From: JBMYRH01 sp049602155
GTDB taxonomy: Bacteria > Myxococcota_A > UBA9042 > PHBI01 > JBMYRH01
Length of the DNA: 64,000 bases
Assembly: GCA_049602155.1 (NCBI GenBank)
Contig: JBMYRH010000025.1
Coordinates: 1 to 64,000, forward strand
Direction: 5' to 3'
Below, piece by piece: positions 24,783-33,133 of the stretch (its first letter is position 1; each line of letters opens with the position of its first letter). Made by a program: the position numbers and the translations under genes. The notes beneath the pieces are model-generated. The model ran no database searches and was not told where the DNA came from. It saw only the letters and a list, made by a program, of their open reading frames with translations.

Positions 24783-25934
24783 ATGAGCGCGGTCCGAGAT
24801 GTTGAAGTCGCTGTATTGGGGGTGGGCGCAGTCGGGAGCGCGGCGCTCTATCACCTGGGCAAGCGTGGCGTGCGCGCGCTCGGCTTGGACCGGTTTCCGC
24901 CCGGACATGATCGGGGCAGTTCGCACGGTGACACACGCGTGATCCGTAAAGCGTACTTCGAGGATCCAGCCTATGTGCCGCTCCTTCATCGTGCGTATGA
25001 CGGCTGGGAGAAGCTCGAGGACGAGAGCGGCGAGGGCCTCTTTCTGAGGACTGGCCTGATTGAGATCGGGCCACCGGATGGGTACGTCGTACCCGGTGTG
25101 CTGCGAGCAGCTGAGGCGCACGACTTGGAGGTCGAGGCGCTCTCAAAAGCTGCCCTGGAGGCGCGCTTTGATGGCTTTGTGGTGCCGGACGGTATGACCG
25201 GTGTCTACGAAGCCGACGGCGGCATCCTTCAGGTTGAAGCCTGCGTCGCCGCGCATGCGCGCTTGGCGGAGGCAGCTGGCGCCACGCTCGCGATCGGAGA
25301 GACCATCCTCAGCGTCGTCGCTGATGGCGATGGCGCTCGAATCGTGACAGACGCCGGGGTCGTGCGAGCTGACGCGGTGATCCTGACCGCAGGCGCCTGG
25401 GCGGGCGATCTGCTCGCGGGGCTTGACCTCCCTCTGCAGGTCAAGCGCAAGGTCCTCTTGTGGTACCCCTTGCTGTCGCCCCCGGCACCCCAGTACGCCC
25501 TCGAAGGCGGCGGCGTCGTCTTCCTCTATGAGTTCCCCGACTCGGTCTATTATGGCTTCCCCTCGCTGGACGGTCAGACCTTGAAGGTCGCCTGTCATGA
25601 TGACGGCCTCTACATCGACGAGCCCCTCGCGCTCGACCGCGCGCTCCACCCCTTTGACCATGAGACCGTGGACGCCTTCCTAGCGGGCCATATGCCCGGC
25701 GTTCAGCCCCATACGCCTTGCCGTCATGCGGTGTGCATGTACACGGTCACTCCTGACCTACACATGATCGTTGACCGGCTCCCTGCACTGAAGAACGGAT
25801 GGTTCGCAGCAGGGCTAAGCGGGCATGGCTTCAAGTACTCAAATGCCCTCGGTGAGGCGCTCGTGGAGCGGGTCTTGTGCGAGCCCTCTATCCTCGACCT
25901 GAGCCCCTTTCGAGCGGACCGCTTTAGAAGCTGA
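24783..25934 (+). CDS. FAD-dependent amine oxidase of the sarcosine/N-methyltryptophan oxidase family
   Basis: The product has 383 residues (MSAVRDVEVAVLGVGAVGSA). An N-terminal Rossmann GxGxxG binds FAD, followed by ARG/His-rich RGSSHGDTRVIRKAYFED, typical of monomeric sarcosine oxidase and N-methyl-L-tryptophan oxidase. The Cys in HAVCMYTVTPDLHMIVD, near residue 318, is in the position of the covalent FAD attachment in this family. The C-terminal GLSGHGFKYSNALGEAL block closes the FAD site. These enzymes oxidise N-methyl amino acids to formaldehyde, the amino acid and H2O2. The exact substrate cannot be told. The 3' end overlaps the convergent FG-GAP gene by 11 bases. Confidence 0.9.
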   Translation: MSAVRDVEVAVLGVGAVGSAALYHLGKRGVRALGLDRFPPGHDRGSSHGDTRVIRKAYFEDPAYVPLLHRAYDGWEKLEDESGEGLFLRTGLIEIGPPDGYVVPGVLRAAEAHDLEVEALSKAALEARFDGFVVPDGMTGVYEADGGILQVEACVAAHARLAEAAGATLAIGETILSVVADGDGARIVTDAGVVRADAVILTAGAWAGDLLAGLDLPLQVKRKVLLWYPLLSPPAPQYALEGGGVVFLYEFPDSVYYGFPSLDGQTLKVACHDDGLYIDEPLALDRALHPFDHETVDAFLAGHMPGVQPHTPCRHAVCMYTVTPDLHMIVDRLPALKNGWFAAGLSGHGFKYSNALGEALVERVLCEPSILDLSPFRADRFRS

Positions 25935-28053
25935 GGTCACCAGGGTAGGTCAGCGTGAGGTAGGTCTCTTCGGGGAACGTCTCTGGAGAGAAGGACGCCG
26001 AGGTGCCGTCGGGCCAGGTCACTTGCATGCTGTATGCGCAGTCCGAGTCGCCGAGGCCAAAGTGGAGGACGCGGGTGTCGAGGGAGTTGTGCATCCCGCG
26101 ACTCGAGCGCACCTCACGGGTCACGCGTCGTCCGTCCGCCTCAAAGACCAGCTGAATGCGTGCGCCTATAGCGTCTCTGTTCACGGCGACGCCGTCACCG
26201 ACGAGCCGCACAGCGAGCCAGCGGTTCTGATGGCCAAGATCGTTTCGGAAGAGGAAGTTCGGGCGACCACCGCCTGTGTCTCGGCCGCCGACCAGTAAGT
26301 CGACGTCGCCATCGTGGTCAATGTCTGCCCATGCGTGGTTTTGGGCGTTCTTCATGTTGAGCAACAGCTTGCAGAAGCCACCGCTGTGGCACATCTCATC
26401 CGGGGTAGGGCAGTCGGCGTTCGAGCTGCACGCTGTGCGGCAGCGGTCCTTGAGGCAGCTCTCCGAGGCCTCCGGGCAGTCCGCCTCGCTGGTGCACTCG
26501 GTCAACGACGCGTCGATGACCCCTTCCAGATCGTTGATGCCGCTCACAGGCCCGAGGCTCGCGAAGCTCCCATCTGGCTGCTGGTGCATGAGGCCAAACC
26601 ACGCCTTTTGGTCCAACCCTTCGTAGCTCTTCTCGTATTTCTTGTCGCGGCTGATTGACAGATCGAGGCGCCCATCGTTGTCGAAGTCCGCTAAGCCACC
26701 GTCGACATCGCCCTCGTTAAACGGGAGCCCGCGCGTGATGGACTCGTTCACAAACGCGAAGCTGCCCTCGGGGCCTTGATTAATAAGGACCTGAGTCGGA
26801 TCGGACCACTTCCGGGTGTAGTCCGATGCGACGGGGTGCGAGATCGTGGTGATGAAGATGTCCATCCAGCCGTCGTTGTTGATGTCGCCACAGTCGAGCC
26901 CGAACCCGTTGGAGCCGACATAGCTGCCCGGGCCCTTGTTAGGCTCCGGCGTGTCCGCGAGATCGAGCCAAAAGTTGCCCCCCGGGAGGCTCGCGAAGCC
27001 TCGAGCAACGGCGACGTTCGAGAAGGTGCTGTCGCCATTGTTCTCCCAAAGGATGTTCGCGCCGAGCTCGTGGCTGACGCCGTAGGTGCTCACGAAGATG
27101 TCGAGGTCACCATCCGCGTCGTAGTCGCACGCGACGCTGCCGTTTGTCGGGTGACCAGGGCCATTAACGAGGGCCTGGGTCCCAACCGTGAAGGTGCCAT
27201 CGCCATTGCCCCAGTAGAGCTGATCCGGGGCCGCGAAGCTGGTGTGACCGTAGCCCAAGAAGAGATCAAGGTTGGCGTCGCCATTAAAGTCGGCGAAGAC
27301 GGCGTTGGCAGCGATCGTCCACGAACTCTCCAGGCCGGTGGTGCCGATGAGAGAGAAGTGTCCGCTACCGTCGTTGAGCAGCAGCTGGTTCTGCGAGCCC
27401 GGGAGCTGAGCGTCATGACCAGCGAAGCAGTCTTGGTCGCCATCGTTGTCGACATCCCCGAAGGCGAAGAAGCCGGCTTGGATGTCCCGCAGGCCTGATG
27501 CGTCGCTGAAGTCCTCAAAGGTGCCGTCGCCTAGGTTGCGGAAGATGATGTGCTCAAAGGGGATGCCGGCCTGAGGGTTAGGGAAGAGGCTGTGGGTGAC
27601 GATGTCATCAAAGCCGTCGCCATCGAGGTCGACAAAGCCAAGGCGGCTGTGGTCGTTGATCGGGATCGACACGGTGGGGTTAGGCTCCCAAGTGCCCTCC
27701 TGGATCCCTGACGCCACACTCACGTCGACGAAGAACCCCTCGGTAGGCGCGATCGACGGTCGCGTCACGCAGCCGGTGGCTCCGGGGCGCGGCTCGTCAT
27801 CCGTGTCCGCTGATGGCGGGGTGTCTGCCGGGCCCTCGGTGTCTTCTTGCGCTGCGTCGGGGGTGTTCGCTGGGACCACGTCCCCCTCGACAGAGGCCGT
27901 GTCTGCGGCGCCGGTGCCCGCGCCCGCGGCATCCGTCGCGGCCGACGGCTGAGCATCTTCGGTGGGCTGGCCCTCGTCAGGGGTGGTCTCTACACCGCAC
28001 GCAACCAGGAGCGTAATGCATGCGCTGAACAATCCGACTTGTAAGACTCTCAC
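25924..28053 (-). CDS. FG-GAP/VCBS-repeat lipoprotein with C-terminal ASPIC/UnbV domain
   Basis: The product has 709 residues. The GTG at 28053, after GGGAGGG, gives a lipoprotein signal ending TLLVAC. A Thr/Ala/Asp spacer (~25-110) follows. Then come repeated Ca-binding-like FG-GAP/VCBS units, each with a D-x-D-x-D-G-x-x-D core (VDLDGDGFDD, GDVDNDGDQD, ADFNGDANLD, CDYDADGDLD, GDINNDGWMD, ADFDNDGRLD, ADIDHDGDVD), which fold as a beta-propeller. A small Cys-rich insert (CTSEADCPEASESCLKDRC) sits before the last repeat. The last ~100 residues are an ASPIC/UnbV domain (IGARIQLVFEADGRR, SSRGMHNSLD, VTWPDGTSASF). It is probably a surface adhesion or binding protein. Confidence 0.92.
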   Translation of the reverse strand: MRVLQVGLFSACITLLVACGVETTPDEGQPTEDAQPSAATDAAGAGTGAADTASVEGDVVPANTPDAAQEDTEGPADTPPSADTDDEPRPGATGCVTRPSIAPTEGFFVDVSVASGIQEGTWEPNPTVSIPINDHSRLGFVDLDGDGFDDIVTHSLFPNPQAGIPFEHIIFRNLGDGTFEDFSDASGLRDIQAGFFAFGDVDNDGDQDCFAGHDAQLPGSQNQLLLNDGSGHFSLIGTTGLESSWTIAANAVFADFNGDANLDLFLGYGHTSFAAPDQLYWGNGDGTFTVGTQALVNGPGHPTNGSVACDYDADGDLDIFVSTYGVSHELGANILWENNGDSTFSNVAVARGFASLPGGNFWLDLADTPEPNKGPGSYVGSNGFGLDCGDINNDGWMDIFITTISHPVASDYTRKWSDPTQVLINQGPEGSFAFVNESITRGLPFNEGDVDGGLADFDNDGRLDLSISRDKKYEKSYEGLDQKAWFGLMHQQPDGSFASLGPVSGINDLEGVIDASLTECTSEADCPEASESCLKDRCRTACSSNADCPTPDEMCHSGGFCKLLLNMKNAQNHAWADIDHDGDVDLLVGGRDTGGGRPNFLFRNDLGHQNRWLAVRLVGDGVAVNRDAIGARIQLVFEADGRRVTREVRSSRGMHNSLDTRVLHFGLGDSDCAYSMQVTWPDGTSASFSPETFPEETYLTLTYPGDLSF

Positions 28054-28164
28054 AGGAACCCTCCCTCGTTGACGAGAGGGCACTCTACACGACCGCAGGC
28101 CTCCCACGCTCGGCAGAAGCAAATCAATTCGGTCTCAGGCATACTGACGTCCTGAGGAGGAGAT

Positions 28165-30222
28165 ATGAGGAACACGGCATTATGGATGAGTATCGTGCTG
28201 TCGGTCTGTCTTGTGCAGGTCGCATGCAGCGAGTCTGAAGGCTCTGGTGGCGCACCTGACGAGGTCGGGTTTGGGACCAATGGGGCCGTGGAGCCAGGCG
28301 ACCCTGACGGTTCGGACCAGCCACGATTTCAGTCCGTAGACGCTGGAGAGGCAGGCGGGGAGGGCACGGCGGAGAGCGATGCGACCCCCACGTCCGCCCC
28401 GGACGGCGGGAGCACCTCGACCCCAGACGGCGGGAGCACCCCGACCCCAGACGGTGGGAGCACCCCGACCCCAGACGGTGGGAGCACCTCAGCCCCAGAC
28501 GGTGGGAGTACGCCCGAGCCGGGGGATGTTGAGGGGCCACCGTGCGCTACGGACGCGGATTGCCCTGCTGACCAGCAGTGTCTCCCTCAGCAAGTCTGCG
28601 CGGCTTGCTACCCCGGCACCTACACGTGTGAGGGCGACGTCTCGATGGTCTGCGACTTGGTGGGCTCTCAATGGCTCGTCAATGAGGACTGCCAGGCGCT
28701 CAGCCAGACGTGCAATGTGAACCTCGGGGTGTGCGAGTCCCCCTGCGGCGCGCTCGGCAAGATGGCCGGGACCAATGCGGGCTGTGAATTCTGGGCAGTT
28801 GACCTTCATAACGGCGTCGAGGCCCAGCAGTGTGTGTACCTAGACGCCCAGAATGCGCCCTTCGCTGTCATCGTCTCGAACACCTCGAAGACGGTGACTG
28901 CGCAGGTGACCCTGACCCTGCCGAACGGGCAAGGCTACCCAGCCAATGTGCTGCCACAGACCCTCGCGACCTTCCCCATCCCCGAGACATGGTCCCTGGA
29001 GGGCACCGGGCGCACTCAAAGCGCGTTTCATATCGTGAGCACCTCGCCCATTGTGGCGTATCAATTCAACCCCCTCGATAACGTCGATGTCTTCTCAAAC
29101 GATGCGTCACTTTTGCTCCCAGTGGACGCCATGGGATCGGACTACTACGTGCTCACGCGTCGTCATGACCCGATCGGGACCTTCAGCACCTTCCCGTCCT
29201 ACTTCAGCCTCGTCGGAGTGAGTGAGCAGCCGGTGGAGATCACCATGAACGTCGCGGGTCAGACGGCAGCAGGCGGGGAGTTCCCGGCCCTCAGCCCAGG
29301 GACACCTCATTCCTTCACTTTGGCGAAGGGTGACGTGGTCAATATTGAGTCGAGCAGCGGTGACTTGACGGGCAGCCGTGTGACCGGGACAGGCCCCTTT
29401 GCCCTCTTCGCTGGGCATGTCGCGTCGCGGACGCACCCAGAGCCGTCTGGTTGCTGTGCAGACCACCTTGAGCAGCAGTTGCCACCGATTGATCGCTGGG
29501 GCACGCAGTTCGCGGTCGGCCGCAGCGTGAAGCGACGCTTCGAGTCAGACCACTTTCGTGTGCTCGCGTCAGAGTCCGGCACGGTCGTCACGGTAGATGG
29601 CGGAGCGTCGCCCCCTGGCTTCCTTCTTGAGCAGGGGCAGTTCGGCGACTTTGTGGTCGATGGGCATGTGCAGATCACGTCCAACAAGCCCATCTTGGTG
29701 GCCCAGTTCCTGGCCTCAAGTGGTGAGGCGGGCGCCGTAGAGATGCCCTGCGGGACGGCCAATGATTGCGGAGACGGCTACGAGTGCTCCTTTAGCTGCA
29801 AGCCTTTGGCATGCACGAGCGACGCGCAGTGTGGCTCGGGGCATACGTGCAAAGCAGGGGGGATCTTCCCGTGCGAGTCTGAGTGCAAAGCGGTGGGAGA
29901 CCCCGCGATGATCCTCAGCGTGCCGACCAACCAATGGCAGGAGGAATTCGTCTTCCTGACCCCCGACAAATACGTACAAGACTTCGTCAACGTCGTGGCG
30001 TCGAGCAGCGCCACCGTGACGCTCGATGGGGCCCCCGTCCCTTGGGCGTCGTTCGAGCCGATCCCCAACAGCACCTATGGCGTCTTTCGCACGCAGGTGG
30101 GGGACGGCGTCCACACCGTGACGTCGACAGAGCCGGCGGCGGTGACGGTCTATGGCTACGATGCGTCGGTTAGCTATGGTTATCCGGCCGCAATGGGGCT
30201 AAAGCATGCGGTCACGCCGTAA
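28165..30222 (+). CDS. IgGFc-binding-like surface lipoprotein with STPTPDGG repeats
   Basis: The product has 685 residues, with the ATG after GGAGGAGA. The lipobox is VQVAC. Residues ~70-120 contain five eight-residue repeats of STPTPDGG type. A Cys-rich region (CATDADCPADQQCLPQQVC, ACYPGTYTCEGDVSMVC) follows. Residues ~190-640 resemble the IgGFc-binding N-terminal domain found in secreted proteins of Myxococcota: CEFWAVDLHNGV, VIVSNTSKTVTAQVTL, IVAYQFNPLDN, SNDASLLLPVDAMGSDYYVL and DHLEQQLPPIDRWG. A second Cys-rich patch is inserted near residue 540. The name is historical; binding to IgG is not implied. It starts a run of four closely spaced plus-strand genes. Confidence 0.85.
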   Translation: MRNTALWMSIVLSVCLVQVACSESEGSGGAPDEVGFGTNGAVEPGDPDGSDQPRFQSVDAGEAGGEGTAESDATPTSAPDGGSTSTPDGGSTPTPDGGSTPTPDGGSTSAPDGGSTPEPGDVEGPPCATDADCPADQQCLPQQVCAACYPGTYTCEGDVSMVCDLVGSQWLVNEDCQALSQTCNVNLGVCESPCGALGKMAGTNAGCEFWAVDLHNGVEAQQCVYLDAQNAPFAVIVSNTSKTVTAQVTLTLPNGQGYPANVLPQTLATFPIPETWSLEGTGRTQSAFHIVSTSPIVAYQFNPLDNVDVFSNDASLLLPVDAMGSDYYVLTRRHDPIGTFSTFPSYFSLVGVSEQPVEITMNVAGQTAAGGEFPALSPGTPHSFTLAKGDVVNIESSSGDLTGSRVTGTGPFALFAGHVASRTHPEPSGCCADHLEQQLPPIDRWGTQFAVGRSVKRRFESDHFRVLASESGTVVTVDGGASPPGFLLEQGQFGDFVVDGHVQITSNKPILVAQFLASSGEAGAVEMPCGTANDCGDGYECSFSCKPLACTSDAQCGSGHTCKAGGIFPCESECKAVGDPAMILSVPTNQWQEEFVFLTPDKYVQDFVNVVASSSATVTLDGAPVPWASFEPIPNSTYGVFRTQVGDGVHTVTSTEPAAVTVYGYDASVSYGYPAAMGLKHAVTP
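28387..28506 (+). repeat. Five tandem 24-bp coding repeats
   Basis: Five copies of a 24-base unit, nearly identical in DNA (the central two differ by one base or fewer), encode the S-T-x-x-P-D-G-G linker of the IgGFc-binding-like lipoprotein. Such close DNA identity suggests recent slippage expansion, so copy number may vary between strains. Confidence 0.85.
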
Positions 30223-30254
30223 GAGAGTGAACGATGGCAGCAATGGAGGTCAGC

Positions 30255-31475
30255 GTGAGTCGATGGATAGTCACCCTGCTCATAGGGTGTGTGGCGTGGG
30301 GCTGCGGAGGCCCTGAGCAGCAGAAGCGGGCCATCGAGCCCGAGATCGAGTCGACCATTCGAGTACCGGTTAAGGCGCGGAGCACGCTGTCCGAGCGTGT
30401 GACTGACGATCGCGCGGCGGTCAAGCCGACCCTGGCTCAGCCGCGCCCAGTCTCGGCTACGCCTGTCGTCGCGCATGCAGAGGCCGATGCACCGGCCCCA
30501 CCGGTGACCCCTGATGGTCCAGAGGTCTACAGCTCGTGGCCGGATTATCAGCTGGAGCATCGGTACGACTGCGCGGGTCGACTGGACACCCTTGAGCCGC
30601 CCTTTGAGTTCAGCGTCGGCAAGGACGCCGGGCGCATCTTTGGTCATCGGATGGAGGTGACGCTCGGTCGCTCTGACACACCGAAGAGCATTCGAATCGG
30701 CGTGTTGAGCGGGCCCAAGGACACCTCGGAGGCGACGCAAGAGAACCTCGAGTTCTTCCTGGATTGGTTCGGGAAGCAGCGCGTCGATGTCGTCGTCGTG
30801 AACGGCGACGTCGGGTACACACCCGAGGAGTTTGAGGAGACCATGACCCTGCTGGGCAAGTCTGGTTACATCACCGTGGTCAGCGCGGGTAACGCAGACA
30901 TGAACGTACCGTTCAATCGGGCAGCGCGTGATGTCAGCGCGGTGTACCCAAACCTCGTCAACGGCAACCTCGTGCGCCTCGTCGATGTGGGCCCCGTCTC
31001 TTTGCTGGTCCTCCCGGGTTATCACGACGCCATGTTTGTGAGCCCTGGTGACGGTTGCCAATACTACCGAGAGGATCTCGACGATCATGCGACCCTCGCC
31101 AAGCGCGGCAAAGGTAAGCCTGTGCTGGTCGCGCATGGTCCTCCCAGAGGGATGAACGAGGACGCGCTCGACTTCGCCTTCGACGCCGGGAACGTAGGAG
31201 ACACGGCGCTGAACCGCTTCATTGATGAGCAAGGCGTCCACCTTGGCATCTTTGGGCACATCTTGGAGGCCGGTGGCCGTGCGGTGAACCCCGCCACGGG
31301 GCGCGCCGCCAGGGCCGGCAAATGGTCGAAGGAGCTTTGGATTAATGCTGGCTGTTCGACCAGCCTCGTGACGCAATTGCACGATGGCACCAAGCACGGC
31401 GGGATGGCCGCTGTGGTGGAGACGGATGGGGTCCGTGCGCGCTACTGGCTCTCGCGCCGCGCAGCGAAGAATTAG
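30255..31475 (+). CDS. Calcineurin-like metallophosphatase lipoprotein with degenerate metal site
   Basis: The product has 406 residues. The GTG at 30255, after GGAGG, gives a lipoprotein signal ending VAWGC. After a spacer, residues ~145-390 follow the metallophosphoesterase order: IRIGVLSGPKD, VDVVVVNGDVGYT, ITVVSAGNADMN, VLVAHGPPRGMN and LGIFGHILEAGG. In the family the first block carries D-x-H and the last carries G-H-x-H; here these read SGPKD and GHIL, so several metal ligands are missing while GD, GN-x-D and the AHG His remain. It may be catalytically weak or dead, with a binding role. It lies 32 bases after the IgGFc-like gene. Confidence 0.8.
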   Translation: MSRWIVTLLIGCVAWGCGGPEQQKRAIEPEIESTIRVPVKARSTLSERVTDDRAAVKPTLAQPRPVSATPVVAHAEADAPAPPVTPDGPEVYSSWPDYQLEHRYDCAGRLDTLEPPFEFSVGKDAGRIFGHRMEVTLGRSDTPKSIRIGVLSGPKDTSEATQENLEFFLDWFGKQRVDVVVVNGDVGYTPEEFEETMTLLGKSGYITVVSAGNADMNVPFNRAARDVSAVYPNLVNGNLVRLVDVGPVSLLVLPGYHDAMFVSPGDGCQYYREDLDDHATLAKRGKGKPVLVAHGPPRGMNEDALDFAFDAGNVGDTALNRFIDEQGVHLGIFGHILEAGGRAVNPATGRAARAGKWSKELWINAGCSTSLVTQLHDGTKHGGMAAVVETDGVRARYWLSRRAAKN

Positions 31476-31487
31476 GGGGAGGTGACT

Positions 31488-31874
31488 GTGAGTCCTGATG
31501 AGATTGAAGCCCGCATCGACGCTGCGAGGATGCTCTCTGAGCACTTCCGGCAGGTGACCCCTGACGACCTGAGCTGGCGTGACGACGGAGCGATGGTGGT
31601 GGCTTGGTCGGATGGCCGGACTGCCGCTTATGGCGCCGAGTACTTGCGCTCGATTTGCCCCTGCGCAGAGTGTCGCGGGACTCATGGGACGCCCAAGAAG
31701 GCGTTTCACATCTTGTCGGCGGCTCAAGTGCAGCGCGCAGACCAGCAGACTCAAATCGTCGCTGTGGAGCCCGTCGGGCACTATGCGCTGCTCTTTCGAT
31801 GGGGTGATGGGCACAAAGACGGCATCTACTCTTGGCCGTATCTGCGGGCGATGAGCCCAGAGTTGTCGGTGTGA
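31488..31874 (+). CDS. DUF971 (gamma-butyrobetaine hydroxylase N-terminal-like) protein
   Basis: The product has 128 residues from the GTG at 31488, five bases after GGAGG. The domain signature is complete: LSWRDDGAMVVAWSDGRTA, YLRSICPCAECRG, VAVEPVGHYALLFRWGDGH and GIYSWPYLRAMSP. DUF971 appears alone in bacteria next to Fe-S assembly or Mrp genes and as the N-terminal part of eukaryotic gamma-butyrobetaine hydroxylase. Cys residues in CPCAEC may bind metal. The stop overlaps the next ATG by one base (TGATG). A cytoplasmic housekeeping-type protein between two lipoprotein genes is odd. Confidence 0.9.
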   Translation: MSPDEIEARIDAARMLSEHFRQVTPDDLSWRDDGAMVVAWSDGRTAAYGAEYLRSICPCAECRGTHGTPKKAFHILSAAQVQRADQQTQIVAVEPVGHYALLFRWGDGHKDGIYSWPYLRAMSPELSV

Positions 31875-33085
31875 TGGGCACGCCATCGATCGCCAGGGTT
31901 GGTGCACTCAGCTGCGTCATCGGGCTCTTCGGGGCCTGTGGGGCTGATCCGGTGAGCCAACCGGTTGAGGATGCCGCAGGTCAGGTCGCAGGAGGTGTGC
32001 CGACAGGGGAGGGCGCGGAGGACGCGGTGACCTCTGAGTTGGCCGACGATGTGGTGACGCCGGAGCAGGACACGGTCGGCGAGCAAACGGCCGACGCGAA
32101 CGGTGACGTGAGCACTGCCGTAATGGATGCGGTCATTCAGCCCGAGGGTGATGCGCTCGAGGTGGATACCGAAGAGGCGCAAGACACGACCGAGCCAGTC
32201 GTCTGGACGAAGCCGTGTATGGGCGCGATTGAGTACTGCGACCGTCCTTACAATCAGTTCGCTCAAGTGTGCACGCACAACGCGATGTCCAACGGCGAGG
32301 ATGGCTTCACGTTGCCAGCACCGAACCAGGCGTTCTCCTTCACGACCCAGCTCAATGACGGCGTGCGTTGCATGATGCTAGACACCTACCAGCACAAGGG
32401 GGAGCCGTACCTCTGCCATGGCGTCTGCGGTATCTGGGGAGAGCGGCCCCTCCTAGATGGCCTTCAGGAGATCGCGGCGTGGATGGATGAGCATCCACGA
32501 GAGGTGGTCACCTTCATTATGCAGAGCAACCTCGATGAGGCTGTCTTTCACCAGAGCCTAATTGACGCGGGGTTGGCCTCTGAGACCGGGGCGCCGTCCG
32601 ATGAAGATGTCCTCTACTTTCATGACGCCCCGCCGGGCACCCCATGGCCTTCACTGGGCGAGATGTTGGCCGAGGACCAGCGGCTGGTGGTCTTTACGGA
32701 TGACCCCGCTGCGAACGGCTCCTGGCACCTCGATTGGCAGGTCTACGGATGGGAGACGCCCTATGGCGATGAGTCTTTCCCTTGCGTGGATGGGCGTGGT
32801 GATCCCACAGCTTACGACCACCAGGTCTTCATCTTGAATCACTACACGCTTTGCGCGCTGGGGGGCTGTATTGAGACGGCCTTGGAGAACAACGCGTTCG
32901 CCTTTGCGCTCGAGCGCGCTCAGACCTGTTGGCAAGTCGATCCGGCGATGAACCCATGGGGGCAGATTCCGACGTTCATCAACGTCGACAACTACCATGC
33001 CCCGACCCTGGGGGGGGAGGACGACAGAGCTGACATCTTCGAGGTCGTAGAGATCTTGAACAGCCAGTGGCCGGGCCCTCCGTAG
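31874..33085 (+). CDS. PI-PLC-like phosphodiesterase lipoprotein
   Basis: The product has 403 residues. The lipobox is GLFGAC, followed by a Glu/Asp/Val spacer to about residue 110. The catalytic domain resembles the X domain of phosphatidylinositol-specific phospholipase C: CTHNAMS near residue 135 holds the first catalytic His, LNDGVRCMMLDTY follows, and YLCHGVCG near residue 180 holds the second. EVVTFIMQSN and LVVFTDD are family-like strands. These enzymes cleave phosphoinositides or related glycerophosphodiesters without metal or with Ca. The real lipid substrate is unknown. It is the last gene of the four-gene run. Confidence 0.88.
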   Translation: MGTPSIARVGALSCVIGLFGACGADPVSQPVEDAAGQVAGGVPTGEGAEDAVTSELADDVVTPEQDTVGEQTADANGDVSTAVMDAVIQPEGDALEVDTEEAQDTTEPVVWTKPCMGAIEYCDRPYNQFAQVCTHNAMSNGEDGFTLPAPNQAFSFTTQLNDGVRCMMLDTYQHKGEPYLCHGVCGIWGERPLLDGLQEIAAWMDEHPREVVTFIMQSNLDEAVFHQSLIDAGLASETGAPSDEDVLYFHDAPPGTPWPSLGEMLAEDQRLVVFTDDPAANGSWHLDWQVYGWETPYGDESFPCVDGRGDPTAYDHQVFILNHYTLCALGGCIETALENNAFAFALERAQTCWQVDPAMNPWGQIPTFINVDNYHAPTLGGEDDRADIFEVVEILNSQWPGPP

Positions 33086-33133
33086 CCTTACGGAGTTCGG
33101 CCACCGTCGAGGGCCTCTAAGGGGCCGCCCAGG

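Noticed and set aside
28387..28506. Repeat array that could be mistaken for CRISPR
   Set aside because: The 24-bp units are directly adjacent without spacers and are in frame within a lipoprotein gene.
30180..31907. 575-residue minus-strand frame
   Set aside because: Antisense to the metallophosphatase-like and DUF971 genes, which have recognisable motifs; the frame has none.
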